Shown here: positions 39,098-52,169 of the stretch, piece by piece
Position numbering within the stretch: position 1 is the stretch's first letter
Layout: every line of letters starts with the position of its first letter
Assembly (NCBI GenBank): GCA_050084515.1
Contig: CM114273.1
Location: 6,944,001 to 7,008,000, forward strand
Reading direction: 5' to 3'
DNA from: Blasia pusilla
Taxonomy: Eukaryota; Marchantiophyta; Marchantiopsida; Blasiales
DNA length: 64,000 nt
Translations under genes and position numbers: made by a program
Notes under the pieces: generated by a model
Database searches by the model: none
Told to the model about the DNA's origin: nothing
Seen by the model: the letters and a program-made list of their open reading frames with translations, nothing else

Positions 39098-42000
39098 ATG
39101 GCATGGCAGAGATTGCTGTCCGCGGCATCGCGCCCTGCATTGAGGCGGGTGCAGTCGGTGTACGCGGCCCGCACTTATCATGTCATCGGGAGCAGCTCTG
39201 CGTCGCGACTGGCTGATGCCGGCGCTGGTCTGAATTATCGGATCTCAGGAGCATGTCAAGGTCTACTGGGCGCCTTGGGTTCTCGATCGCTTCATGGGAC
39301 GGGGGAGAAGCTGCAGGCGGCGCCAGTTCCGCAGGCAGTCCCCTTGTCGAAGTTGACAGACAACTTTCTAGACGGGACCAGCAGTGTGTACTTGGAAGAG
39401 CTGCAGCGAGCGTGGGAAGTAGATCCTAAGAGTGTGGATCCATCATGGGATACTTTTTTCAGAAATTTCACTGGTTTAGCTGAGTCTGCTCCAGGCATAT
39501 CAGGTCAGACAATCCAAGAAAGTATGCGGCTCTTGCTCTTAGTGCGTGCTTATCAAGTGAATGGACACATGAAGGCTAAACTGGATCCTTTGGGACTTGA
39601 TGTCCGAACACCTCCTTTGGAACTAGATCCAGCCCTATACGGATTCACTGATGCTGACCTAGATCGGGAGTTTTTTCTTGGAGTCTGGCGCATGGCTGGG
39701 TTTCTGTCGGAGAACCGCCCGGTGCAAACCTTGCGCGCGATTTTATCACGTCTAGAACAGGCCTACTGTGGTACCATCGGTTACGAGTACATGCACATTC
39801 CTGATCGTGATAAATGCAATTGGTTGCGTGATCAAATAGAGACTCAGGTACCTGGCAAGTATGGCTCCACCAGACGAGAGCAGATCCTCGATCGTCTTGT
39901 GTGGGGTACTAATTTTGAAAGTTTCATTGCTCAGAAATGGACTGCAGCAAAGAGGTTTGGTTTGGAGGGTTGTGAGACCTTGATTCCTGGTATGAAGGAG
40001 CTTATCGACTATGCTGCAGACCGTGGAGTGGAGAACGTGGTTATAGGAATGCCTCATCGCGGACGACTTAATGTCCTGGGGAATGTTGTTCGCAAGCCAT
40101 TGAGACAGATTTTCAGTGAATTCAGTGGAGGGATTAAGCCTCCGAATGAAGCAGGTGGCTACACTGGTAGTGGAGATGTCAAATATCACCTGGGTACTTC
40201 ATATGACCGTCCCACTAGAAGCGGCAAGCGAATCCATCTTTCATTAGTTGCAAACCCTAGCCATCTTGAGGCAGTGAGTCCTGTCGTGATTGGAAAAACA
40301 CGAGCGAAGCAGTACTATTCTAATGACAAAGACAGGAGCAAAAGCATGGCCGTGTTGCTCCATGGAGATGGAAGTTTTTCAGGACAAGGTGTCGTTTATG
40401 AGACACTTCACTTGAGCGATCTCCCGAATTACACCACAGGAGGGACGATCCACCTTGTGGTGAATAATCAGGTGGCTTTCACTACAGATCCCAAGTCGAG
40501 CCGATCCTCACCCTACTGTACAGATATGGCGAAAGCGTTGAATGCGCCCATTTTCCATGTGAATGGAGATGACGTCGAAGCAGTTGTGCATGCATGTGAG
40601 CTTGCAGCAGAGTGGCGGTGTAAATTTAAGTCCGATGTTGTTGTCGATATCGTCTGCTACCGTAGGTTTGGTCACAATGAGATTGACGAGCCTTCGTTCA
40701 CCCAACCAAAAATGTATCAGGTATGGTTTTGACCTTTTGCACTATTGTCTGCAAAAGCCTGACTGTCAACAATGAATATTTAAGGTCAACAGAAATGCAG
40801 GCGCTAGGAAGTAAATTCTCTTCAGTCAGAATCTGGGAAATCGTGGTTCATTACTCTCACTTCAACATCTCAATAGCAACTTTCTAGACAGTTTTGATCT
40901 TTTACTCTTACTCTTTGGTGTATGAATTTGAGCAGGTCGATTTGATAAACATCGATGAAATTGAGAGAGGGTGAATGAAGAGGCTAGAAATATGTGGATC
41001 AGTTGAAAGGATTGTTTCTTAATGTCAAGACAATAGTGAAGCAAATTAAGAAACTTCTTGAAGGTGCAGTAGTGATTATTCGTTCCTGTGTTTGCACTCC
41101 TTCAGACTTTTACATTTGTATTTAAGATTGGGTTTTGCTGCACAGGTCATCAAGGAGCACAAAACTGCTCTTGAAATTTATGAGAAGAAACTCATAGAGT
41201 CTGGACAGCTGACACCAGAGGGGATAAAATCTATTGAAAATAGAGTGTTTGAAATTTTGAACGAAGAATTCAACAACAGTAAAGATTACGTGCCTCGAAC
41301 TCGAGATTGGTTGGCAGCTTACTGGGCTGGTTTCAAGGGGCCAGAGCAACTCTCACGAATTAGGAATACAGGGTATGCAATTCACAACCTTGCCTATTTT
41401 GGTCATAGGATTTATAATCTGGGGAGAGTTGCATGGTGACATGTTTGCCCTTATCACTGTAAAATTATGTACTGAATATAAGATTAAAAGTTATATGTTC
41501 TTAATGTTTCCTGTGACTTTACTGAGGTTATGTAGATTGTTGGTTCACACATATGTAATTGAAGCATGCATTGCTGTGGAACAGAGTAAAGCCTGAGATC
41601 CTGAAGAGTGTTGGCAAATCAATCACAACCATTCCGGAAGATTTCTCATCCCACCGGGCAATCAAGAGGATTTATGAGAGTCGTGCTAAGTCGATAGAGA
41701 CTGAGGAAGGAGTTGATTGGGCTACTGCTGAAGCTTTGGCATTTGCCACCCTCCTTGTGGAAGGCAATCACGTCCGTCTCAGTGGGCAAGATGTGGAGCG
41801 AGGCACTTTCAGTCATCGTCATGCTGTGCTTCACGACCAACAAACAGGAGCAAAATATTGTCCCCTTGACCATGTCATCATGGAACAGGAGAGCGACATG
41901 TTCACTGTAAGCAACAGGTAACAAGCTAGACAAGTATATGCCAGCGTTTTTTAAAGTGTCTGTATTTCATTGTGACAAGGATCCGGAGTTCTTGCTTGAG

Positions 42001-44051
42001 CTAGGCACTGTGGTGGTGGATATCAAAATGGCAATTGAAGGCTTTGGCAACTAAAGTTAGTATCTGCTGTGGCAGTTCCTTGTCTGAGTTTGGAGTGCTG
42101 GGCTTTGAACTGGGGTATTCTATGGAGAATCCAAATTCTTTGGTGCTGTGGGAGGCACAGTTCGGAGATTTCGCAAATGGTGCACAAGTAATCTTTGATC
42201 AGTTTCTGAGCAGTGGAGAAGCCAAATGGTTGCGCCAAACAGGTCTTGTGTGTCTACTTCCACATGGTTATGATGGACAGGGACCAGAGCATTCAAGTGC
42301 TAGAATGGAGCGCTATCTTCAGGTATGCTGGTGTTGGTTGGCTTTTCTTAGTATTAGAGCAAGTACTTGGTCTACTAAGAGTGGATCTAGGCTGGAATTG
42401 ACCTATATGTGCACACTAGTTAACTTGCAAAGAAGATTCAGTTAGTTGTAAAATGGTTATTGACGGTAAGGACTACTTATGGAGTAGTTTAACATGTAAA
42501 AAGAATTAAAGATTGGGTATATGTGGCTTGCGTGCTAGTGTGGGCGTAGTGATTTTCCCTCTCAGTAGTAGTCACAAAAATATTTTTTCCATAGAGCGCT
42601 TTTTGCACTTGGCTATTTACCATACTGAGGACACTTGATGGGAGATGTGCATTACAAGAGCATGCTGAATAACAATCGGTAATTTTTGTAGATGAGTGAT
42701 GACAATGCGTACATGATTCCAAATATGGATCCTAGTTTGCGGAGGCAAATTCAGGAGGTGAACTGGCAGGTGGTGAATGTCACTACCCCTGCTAACTACT
42801 TCCATGTACTCCGAAGACAGGTTGGGACTGGGCACTCCGTCACCATTCTAACATTATTTCATAAATGCAGCTGATCATTGACTCTTCATGTGCTCTGAAG
42901 TTAGATTGTGATGGTAAGTGTTAGGTTGTGATAAATGCGAGTTGCAATGTGCTTCACAGATTCATCGGGATTTTCGGAAGCCTTTGATCGTCATATCCCC
43001 AAAGAATCTTCTGAGACATCAGGCCTGTAAGTCAAACTTGTCAGAGTTTGATGACATGCAAGGGCATCCAGGGTTTGACAAGCAGGGCACACGATTCAAG
43101 CGTTTGATCAAAGATCAGAATTTTGAGTCTACTCGGGAGGAAGGTGTTCGTCGCCTCATCCTTTGTTCTGGAAAGGTAAGATGAGGAACGGCGAAAACTC
43201 TGCACAGTCTGATTAGGAGGATAGTCACAGCATCATCATGTAAGCTTCTTGAGCACTCAAGCTGGTGATTGCTGAATATATTGACAATTTCATGCTCTCG
43301 TGTGCAGGTTTACTATGAGCTGGATGAAGAGAGGAAAAGATCAGATTTGAAGGACTTGGCAATCTGCCGAGTTGAGCAGCTCTGTCCCTTTCCATGGGAC
43401 TTGGTTCAGAGAGAGCTGAATCGCTACCCTAGTAAGTCATTACACTTGATGCATGTCTAATGATTTCTTGCTTAATTCTCTTCAACATTTTGAATTGAGA
43501 TTATCAATCCCACTAGATGTATCTGTGGGTAGCATCGACCCTTCATCTACTGTCTCATAACTGACTGTCTTCATCATGATCTTTCACGACCTGTCTTCAT
43601 CTTCTTGTGGAGGCCAGATTCTTGATTATTTTGCTGTGCCTGGAACTGAACCAATAGTATGCGATGATCATATTTCTATAAACGAGCAGATTCTCTGATG
43701 TAGGAGGTGTTTTATTCTTAAAAGCTTTGTATGTTATGGATGTCAAAAATGGCTTCAAACACAAGGCTGTGTAAGATTCTGAGACATGGTGTGTGTGCAG
43801 ATGCGGAGATAGTCTGGTGCCAAGAGGAGCCCATGAACATGGGTGCGTTTACATATATTGCCCCCCGGTTAGCAACTGCATTAAAGGCTGCAGGCCGTGG
43901 TTCTTTTGAAGACATCAAGTATGTGGGTCGACCTCCATCCGCTGCAACAGCAACTGGATTTGGAAGTATGCATGTGGAAGAGCAAAAGGAATTGCTACAC
44001 AAAGCTCTCCAAGAAGCTCCAATCATCAATGGGATGCCAGTTGTGGCCTAA
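39098..44051 (+). CDS. 2-oxoglutarate dehydrogenase E1 component, mitochondrial (complete, 8 exons)
   Basis: E1 of the 2-oxoglutarate dehydrogenase complex performs the thiamine-diphosphate-dependent decarboxylation of 2-oxoglutarate in the TCA cycle and passes the succinyl group to E2 lipoate. Coding exons by splice sites and plant homology are 39098-40720, 41146-41372, 41585-41917, 42076-42322, 42692-42820, 42960-43175, 43308-43431 and 43801-44051. Every intron is GT-AG and they join to 3150 nt, 1049 residues plus stop, close to the usual length. The start is the ATG giving an Arg-rich, acid-poor N-terminus ([20 protein letters not shown]) typical of a mitochondrial presequence. Then come [43 protein letters not shown] (thiamine-diphosphate region), [20 protein letters not shown], and the C-terminal [17 protein letters not shown] and SAATATGF. 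The first 541 codons have no intron. No lesion was seen. Confidence 0.97.
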
Positions 44052-44996
44052 ATAATGTGGGGCTTTAGACGTATGCCATGCTGTCATGCTGTTTATACTG
44101 ATGGGATGGTCCAAAGCTTGTCCGCAAACTATGTTTTGACCTAGGGATGCAAAGCTGAAGATTTGTTATCCACTTACTGTATCAAGGGCTGTTTCTAAGG
44201 ATGACATGCCTAGATTCAGTTTATAATTTCTTCAGATGAGTTAGAAAGTAGTAATTAGTCTTTTCCCGGTTCTATACCCAAGGTGGCAGTCTTCCAGTCT
44301 GCTTGAGTTTGGAGGGACCAGGTCTTCAAAATCTCGTCTCCTAGGGCCACATTGCCAATTGCTTTGTGCCACAACAGAGAGAGACCATGTAGAGTAAACC
44401 AATTTCTGTACATTTGTCTTCACTCTCGTCTGTCACTCATTACTCCGCATCCAGTCAAATGACTCGGCATTCTGCCTTCTTACAACTATCGTCTACCCTC
44501 ACCAGCAATGCTTAACCAACATTTCGTCGGTCATCATATTCTCCCTTCTCCTAATTCCTACAATTGCACTTGGTTCATCCAGCTGTGTCACCCAAATCCA
44601 CAATTCAGATAAAATTGTTTAAACTGACATTTCAGATGAGTGACTATAACAGAGGTTCCCTGCAGTTTTGTTTGTGCCATTTCCCCATTTACTCAAACGT
44701 TGTTTGCCTTTGCCTGGGGATTACTGCCAATCAATCAAATTCCTTTCAGATCTTGGAACGCTGTTCTGAGATACAAATACCATATTTTCTGGCACCAACT
44801 TGATAAAAATACAGGAAGTGGCTTTAAGTTTCAAGGGATGACCTCGCTAGGGAAAGATATAGTGTGTTGTGATTGTCCATGTGGTGCAGGGAGAAATTGC
44901 ATGGATGTAGTTTGGCATGCATTTTGTAGTCTGAAGCACGTGCTTGTCGTTGAACTTTTTTCGTTGAAAAGGGTTTTGAGCTTGTACAAGGGCCAA
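44052..44996. other. 3' flank of OGDH
   Basis: Contains the presumed 3' untranslated region; AT-rich stretches follow the stop but no unique polyadenylation site is evident. Small frames near 44564-45008 match nothing. Confidence 0.45.
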
Positions 44997-45071
44997 AGTA
45001 TTTCATGAGTAACCTACTAGTCCTTCATGGAGGTGGTCCATGAATTACTAGCAGGTTACTCATTAAATACT
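44997..45071. repeat. Long imperfect palindrome (hairpin) downstream of OGDH
   Basis: The arms 44997-45021 and 45047-45071 are 25 bp each and differ at only two positions (arm starts AGTATTTCATGAGTAACC). A second inner inverted pair, TTCATGG at 45024-45030 and CCATGAA at 45038-45044, continues the stem. It could be a MITE remnant, a hairpin RNA locus or the edge of a transposon. Confidence 0.85.
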
Positions 45072-45099
45072 GAGATGGCTGTAGACTCGGTATGGGCTA

Positions 45100-46920
45100 C
45101 ATGACTCATCTATTCTGTTAGGAGTGGAGTGCTAGTGTGGAAAAATAAATAAATGTTTTAGAATATCAGAGTTTCTCTACAACCTAGCTATTACAAGCAC
45201 ACTTAGTGTAATAGCAACCACTCAGGTTAGATTGTAGAGGAAAGCATTAGACAACCTGCATCACCAGATTACCTTGCATTCTCGAGCACACTTTGTGCAA
45301 TTGCAACCACTCAGGTTAGCAGCAGTAGACATCTCAATAGCAACCACTCAGGTCAGTACTACTAGACACCTTGTATCACAAGATTCACTGAATCCCTCAA
45401 GTCAGCAGACCTCTCAGTCTGTAAGCAGCAGCACACTCAGTGCTTAGCACATTAAACTACTTAGGTCAGAAGCACAATCCACTCAGGTAAGCAAAGCACA
45501 CTCAGTGCTTCTCAATCAGCTCCTCAGCTCAGGAGGGTTGTGTTCAGAAAGGTGTAAGAGAATGTGATTTTGTAGGGCACCCTTAGAGGGTTATATACAG
45601 CCAAGAAAATGAGTTTCTAGGTTTTAGGGTTAGGGCCTGCTGCCCATAATAATTCCTAAAATTAATGAGGTAACTCTATGGTAACAAGAAATTACTATTT
45701 ATTGTGGTAAAACACTAAGTTACTACAGTAATTCTATCAGTTACTCTTCACTATAGTAAATTCCAAGTTACTATGTTTTACAACAAAATGAAACCTGTGA
45801 TGTGAGCAGAGATTCATCACGTGTGATGGTTGAAGTCAGCCGACCCTGGATGGCTGAGCTTCAGTGGTGCAGGAAGGAGACGAGCCTTTCAAGTCAAAGA
45901 TTTAGTTAACCCAACATCTGAGAGGAAGCGTGTTGGAGTTGGTTGAGAATGAGTGCGTCTTAACAGGATCTCGGGGGCAACTTTGAGCCAAGTTTGTCCT
46001 ACTTTCAGGTTTTGAGATAGAATATTAGAGCCTATTGACAGTTAGTGGATCTTGGGAAAAGCAATTGTGGATGAGTCAGTGGCGAATGAACCTCAGAGAA
46101 ATTCGTGGTGGAAACTTGTGCGATTAGTTTTGTTGAGAAGGTAGAGAATTAGATGCATATTCTTGTGCAATATCAAAAATACCTTCAGCTAACCCATCCA
46201 TAATCACTTGTGCGATTATTTTTGTTGAGAAGGTAGAGAATTAGATGCATATCCTTGTGCAATATTAAAAATAACTTTAGCTATCCCATCCATAATCGCA
46301 GTGTGCACAATCAGCAAAGCAGTTCCTAGATCTGTCCACTAATGAGATCCCTATCTGGGTATCCTTTGTGTGACTCTCTATATCTATCAAATCTCAAAGA
46401 GAATTCTGCATAGTCACACCTTGCACTCCCACCATAGATCCCCAGATGTCTCAATTCCAAGGTCACATGTGGGTGCCAATACTACACAAAAATCTTCATC
46501 AGCCTTATGACCAAAATGACCAGCCTTCCAATGAGACTCTAACACACGCTCAACTAATGCAAGACTCTAGCACACACATAACTAATCCACGATTGGACAA
46601 TAATTTTTCATCATTCACTCTTAAAAGTTCTCAATCAGAAGTGAATGTTGTAGAATTAGAGCAATCCAAGCCCTTCCAACTTCTTCACTAATTCCAAGCA
46701 AGGGTAGTAACTCTGGCTAATCCTAACTCAAGGTGGCCCTAGGCAATAGTAGAGCTCTAAGTTGATGCCTAGGTGATTAAATTTTGAGCATTAGTAAACT
46801 AGTGTGTGGCCCTCTCATGGGGAAATTCCATCCCTTAAAAACCCCCCATCCCCTAACCCTCGCCAAAGTAGAGTGACAATTATTTTTAAAAATACTAAAT
46901 AGGCCTCATAATAGTCTAAA
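45100..46920. other. Repeat-rich DNA with short tandem motifs
   Basis: 45190-45540 repeats 'caaccactcaggt' and 'gcacactcagtg' irregularly. 46114-46300 is a two-copy tandem repeat of ~93 bp (cttgtgcgatta ... ttgttgagaaggtagag, starting at 46114 and 46207). No coding sequence is recognised. It may include an LTR of the copia fragment that follows (a TATA-like ggttatatacagcc occurs at ~45589), but no paired LTR was found. Confidence 0.55.
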
Positions 46921-46929
46921 TCAACCTTT

Positions 46930-47890
46930 TGAGGATCGTTGCTAAGGATTACCTTACCTTTTGAGATCCAAATGTAACTTTGCAACTTGAGTTGCCTCTT
47001 ACTTCATTCTTGGATCCTCTTTTGATTCTAAAGACCCATTTGCACGGGATGGTCAAATTACCTTGTGGTAGCTTCACAAATTCCCATGTTTGATTATTCC
47101 CCAATGATCACTTTTTTGTCGCAATAGCTTGCTCCCACTACTTCCAATCATGTTTGCGTAAAGCCTTGTCCAGAGAGCTAGTATCTTCATCTTATCCTTC
47201 TTCTATGATGTGATCTTCATTTATGTCCAACCTTTCTACAAGTTAGGAAATTCTCCCAAAACTTCTTGGTTTTCTGATTTTCGTAATAACTCCCTTTTGT
47301 AGCCTCTTATGCTTACATGAAAAAAGCTTTATGCTCTTGTACACTTTCATGGGTTGAATATCCTCTACATGTTCCTTGCTAAAGATTACCTTACATGTTC
47401 TATGATTATGCAATAGGTCTTATTTCAACCCTTTTTCATACCCATAAAAATTAGAGTTGTCAAGTTATACATGTAGCTTCCTTATTTACGCTTGGTGGGA
47501 GAGGAGAAATGCAACACTATCAAACACTTTTGGTCTTGAAATTTTAGGTCTCTTGCAAAGCATAACTCCCATGGAGTTCGATATATTCTTCAAAGTTGTT
47601 ATTAGAGTGATGGTCATTACATAAAATATTTTCATAACAACTACTCCCAAAAATTCTTGACCAAAATTTGCATTTTATAACGCATTGATGACTTTCTTTT
47701 ACGTATAAGTTTCTATTAACCCTTGCAACTACTTCATTTGGTAGGGGTTGTCATGTGCTATAACATCATTTAATATCCCTTTGGCTAAGAGATATGTATG
47801 CTTGAAAAATCTTTGTTTCTATGTTCTCTTCCTTCATCATATCTAAGTCTCTCCACCTTTTGTTTAATTTACCTCTATGTAATGTTGAAA
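46930..47890 (-). pseudogene. Ty1/copia pol remnant (integrase C-terminus to start of RT)
   Basis: On the minus strand, 47860-47540 shows a decayed copia integrase end (FLGVVV region, then SRPKVFDSVAFLLS in the place of the usual LKVFGCPAY block). 47170-46960 reads the RT entry motif NQTWEFVKLPQGN followed by CKWVFRIKRGSK, matching the copia NQTWELV...CKWVFKIK block. The order integrase then RT is diagnostic of copia. It has many stops. Confidence 0.75.
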
Positions 47891-47949
47891 ATGATCACAT
47901 TATTTTTCCATAACTTGGGCCTTGCGGCTTATTAGATATGCAACAAATT

Positions 47950-48890
47950 TCTTACTTTTGTCATCCAAAGATGAGAAAAAGTATAGAGCTTCTCTTAGTG
48001 ACTTTGTTCAATATAAACATATATGTTTGAATGCTCTACCATCTCCAAAAATATTTTTCATCGATGGTCCAGGTGGAATAGAGAAGATTTTTTTTATATA
48101 TAATGTTCTTCTGGAAAGTGTGTGGAGTGCATAAGGTATATGATCATATACTGTTAGTTGTGGCTTCATCCAAAATAGTTGTTCTATTGTTAGATGGTGG
48201 ACGTACTGCACATTCACGCTTCAAGATTCCCATCATTCTTCATGAGCGCTCCACTTGCAAGTAAGCACCCTCATGACATAATACTTACCTATGAGTATTA
48301 CAAGTTTTGATCTACTTCTCAATGCCATTTTATAACAAAGTCTTATTTACTTCCATGCGTAATTTGTAGTTTAATAGTCAATAGTGATGCAACGCGATTA
48401 ATTCTTCGTGAAATGCTCATTATATGGGATGAAGCTCTTATGACTCATCATCATACATTTGAGGTAGTCAATCCCACTCTACAAGATATTATGGGAGTGG
48501 TGTTTGCTGATTTACAAAAAATACCATTTGGTGGAAAATTCATTATATTTTGTGGTGACTTTCGTCAAGTATTGCCCGTTGTTCGTCATGCGGACTATCA
48601 AAAAATCATCCAAGCCACTATCAAAAGGGAGAAGACCTTATATGATTACCATATTAAATGAGTAATAAGATATTTGATCTTATTGATCTTACATACGGGA
48701 AATGTTCGAGACAATTCCACAATATTAACTTCTTAAGAGATATAACTATTTTGCAAAGAGGAATAGATTTGCTACGACTATTAACAAGTTTCAAGATCAA
48801 ACTCTGCAACATGTGGGAATTTATTACAGTTCTTATTACCAGTCGATTCCGAGTGCAAAAGCTATAGAATGAAAGTTATTTTGCAGCTCT
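47950..48890 (+). pseudogene. Decayed Helitron PIF1-like helicase
   Basis: Plus-strand frames in order: FFIDGPGGIEKIFFIYNVLL (Walker A, degenerate from GPGGTGKT), DGGRTAHSRFKIPIILHE near 48195-48245, LIIWDEALMTHHHTFE (Walker B, DEA) and PFGGKFIIFCGDFRQVLPVV. This is the PIF1 family helicase of plant Helitrons, used in rolling-circle transposition. The Walker A lysine context is broken and frameshifts separate the blocks. No Rep domain or Helitron ends (TC...CTRR) were recognised. It stops just before element 2. Confidence 0.87.
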
Positions 48891-49053
48891 CCAACCCTCA
48901 GATGTACATAGAGATGTGAGCTTAATAAAAGCTTTTAGACTCACTCTAGTTACTATGCCAATTGAAGCCCGCAATTCCAACCCTTACTATATAGAGAAGG
49001 CCCATGCCCCCATGCACACTCTTTGAATGTACATGGGCTTTCTGTTTACAATT

Positions 49054-49975
<922 letters not shown>

Positions 49976-50161
49976 CGCCCCCCTAGCTGGTGGTTAGGTC
50001 CCTCTAACTCCAGATAGCCATCTATCTCTACCTACCACGACATACATCTCTAGGACGCTAAGAGTAGAAAGGTCGGGTGCTCATGTGGCCCCATCGTTAG
50101 TCGCCTTCCTGTCATCCATGTCACAGAAAAAGTCAGAATCGAAACCTACCTAGTATCTCCT

Positions 50162-50503
50162 CTATGTACATCCAAGACACATCCATCGTCCCCGAGGAAC
50201 CTTAGTGAGAGGTGGCGTCACACATGCCATATGCCAACCTCTCGAACATTCATCACAGACTAGCATCGTGGCCGCACCACGGGCAGAACCATACAACATA
50301 CAACGCAAGCCTGCAGGAACTACCGCTAAGCTCGGATCTACTGTACCATCAATGGTAGGAAGGTGACATGGCGCATAATTACGCACATGGTCCTTCCATA
50401 CCATACCATTGCGTCCCTCCAGCAAGAGAACACTGGATGGCAAAATGTCACGCACTCTTAGGATAGTGCGCCCTGCAGTCACATCCAACGTCATCGGTGC
50501 CGT
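50162..50503 (-). CDS. C-terminal PHD finger domain of element 2 (in frame behind a UAG)
   Basis: Same frame as the integrase, entered after YVYL-UAG-Q. It contains RDILPSSVLLLEGRNG, a linker of ~35 residues, and a C4HC3 finger: CMLYG in place of CMLC (the second Cys has become Tyr in this copy), then CDEC, GWHMAC and WMCLGC. Apart from that one substitution the ligand pattern matches element 1. The frame is otherwise open for 110 codons. It is probably a chromatin reader domain attached to the integrase, as chromodomains are in chromoviruses; the attachment requires readthrough or an altered stop. Confidence 0.8.
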   Translation of the reverse strand, partial: TAPMTLDVTAGRTILRVRDILPSSVLLLEGRNGMVWKDHVRNYAPCHLPTIDGTVDPSLAVVPAGLRCMLYGSARGAATMLVCDECSRGWHMACVTPPLTKVPRGRWMCLGCT

Positions 50504-50506
50504 CTG

Positions 50507-51420
50507 CTACAAGTAGACATAATCTCCCTGATGAAACCTCCGGATAGTTGGTCGATAACCACCATCCCGAATAGTCGCATACCTCAACGTATCCCGATGC
50601 TGCGCAATCGCCAAGTTCTCGAACGCTATGGGCATCACTCTCCGAAACAACTCAGCCTTCTGAGAACATGCTTGCATCCATACATCTGGGTCATCAAGGT
50701 CCAATACCTCACCAGCATCTCGACGAATGGCCGTTGGTAAATGTGGCTCCCGGCCATAAAATAGCAAGTACGGTGAAAAAGACGCAAAGGATGCCCGCAT
50801 GCTGAATCTGTATCCCATCGCCAACCACAGCAATTGGAGGTCCCAATCTCCTAGGTGACCTCTCTGCAAGCCATACTTGCATAAACCCCTCTTCACCGTC
50901 TGCACAAATCTCTCCGCTAATCCATCCACCTCAGGATGATCTCGTGAAGTCGTGCGGTGGTCGATCAGCGCTTGATCACACAAGGCTTGGAACTCACCGC
51001 GAAACTCGGTACCCTGGTCTGTCAACACCTCAGTCGATGCGCCATAATGACTCAACACTCTGTCAAGGAAGGCATAAGCTACTCCCTCACTCGCTTTGTC
51101 AGGAAATGCAACCAACTCGATCCACTTCGAGAAGTGCTCGACCATCACCAACATATAACGACTGTGACACTTCGTAAAAGGAAAAGGTCCTGCAAAATCC
51201 AAACTCCATCTATACCCTAAGCCCATGATCGGTAATGGATGCAATTGTGGAGTTGGAGCATTGAACGATGCTCGAACCGGATCACACACCATGCACATAG
51301 CAACAAAATGATGAACGTCAGTCTGCATGCCTCGCCATCAATACTGAATCTGGAGCAAACTGTACGTCTACTTCACCCCAAAGTGACCCAATTCCTCGTG
51401 GGCATGTTGTACTAGTCGTG
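50507..51420 (-). CDS. Ty3-type DDE integrase of element 2
   Basis: The N-terminal zinc domain shows HEELGHFG with the Cys pair CMVC (a stop near 51367 lies inside it). The catalytic core has YRWSLDFAGPF, VLTDQGTEF and DHPEVDGLAERFVQ, giving the D, D and E residues, then FSPYLLFYGREP and the C-terminal segment to RRFHQGDYVYL, where the frame meets UAG. It is open for 273 codons from 51328. No tyrosine recombinase is present anywhere in the element. Confidence 0.92.
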
Positions 51421-51429
51421 CTCTCTGCA

Positions 51430-52160
51430 AAGGATGCGGCACTACGCGTACTCTACCATCCTCCCAAACCCTCAAAACATGTGTCCCCTCCCAACGAAAC
51501 CGTATGGCCCGTTGTAGGATTTGATCCCGCTCTCTAGCACCCACGGTGCTCGCAACGCCGCCAGTACGAAGGTACTCCAAGACTACTCCATCATCATGAA
51601 TATCTCGGCCACATGTTGTCTCCTCATTGGCCTCGGGATCCAAGGACTCTCCACTAGACCTCACCATCGAAGTCTCCACACTCTGGCTCTCCATAGCCAA
51701 CATGCCTAAATAGGCTGACGCGTACCATCCTGACACTGACTCCTCATCACTCTCTCCATGCCATCGAGCTCCACTTGCATCTCGCTGACTCGGGCATGGT
51801 TTTTGACTCAACCCATCTGAATGCTGGTTGAGCATCCCAGATCTATGTACCACCTGAAAATCAGACTTCTGCAACAATAGGCTTCCGTGTAAGCTTGTCA
51901 TGCTCCATCAACCACTTCAGTGATTGATGATCAGTGATGATGGTAGAGGGGTTGCTGAATAAGTAACACATGAAATACGCGACAACCCACACTAGAGCGA
52001 AGCACTCACCCTCACACGAGCTGTACTTTGCCTCTGTAGCGTTGTTCGAGCGGCAAGCGTAAGCCACCACAAACTCTCTACCCTCATCATCATGCTGGGT
52101 GAGCACCGCTGTAAGCCTCAACATGCTCCAATCTATGTGCAACTAGAAAGGACGCCCCCT
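51430..52160 (-). pseudogene. RNase H domain and linker of element 2
   Basis: The frame from 52142 reads HIDWSMLRLTAVLTQ, GREFVVAYACRSN, EGECFALVWVVAYF and TDHQSLKWLME, the Ty3-type RNase H with its acidic residues. After a frameshift near 51890, DFQVVHR and DGLSQKP end the domain. It is followed by a ~100-residue acidic linker (SDEESVSG, ANEETTCG) before the integrase zinc domain. Confidence 0.88.
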
Positions 52161-52169
52161 GATCGGTCT

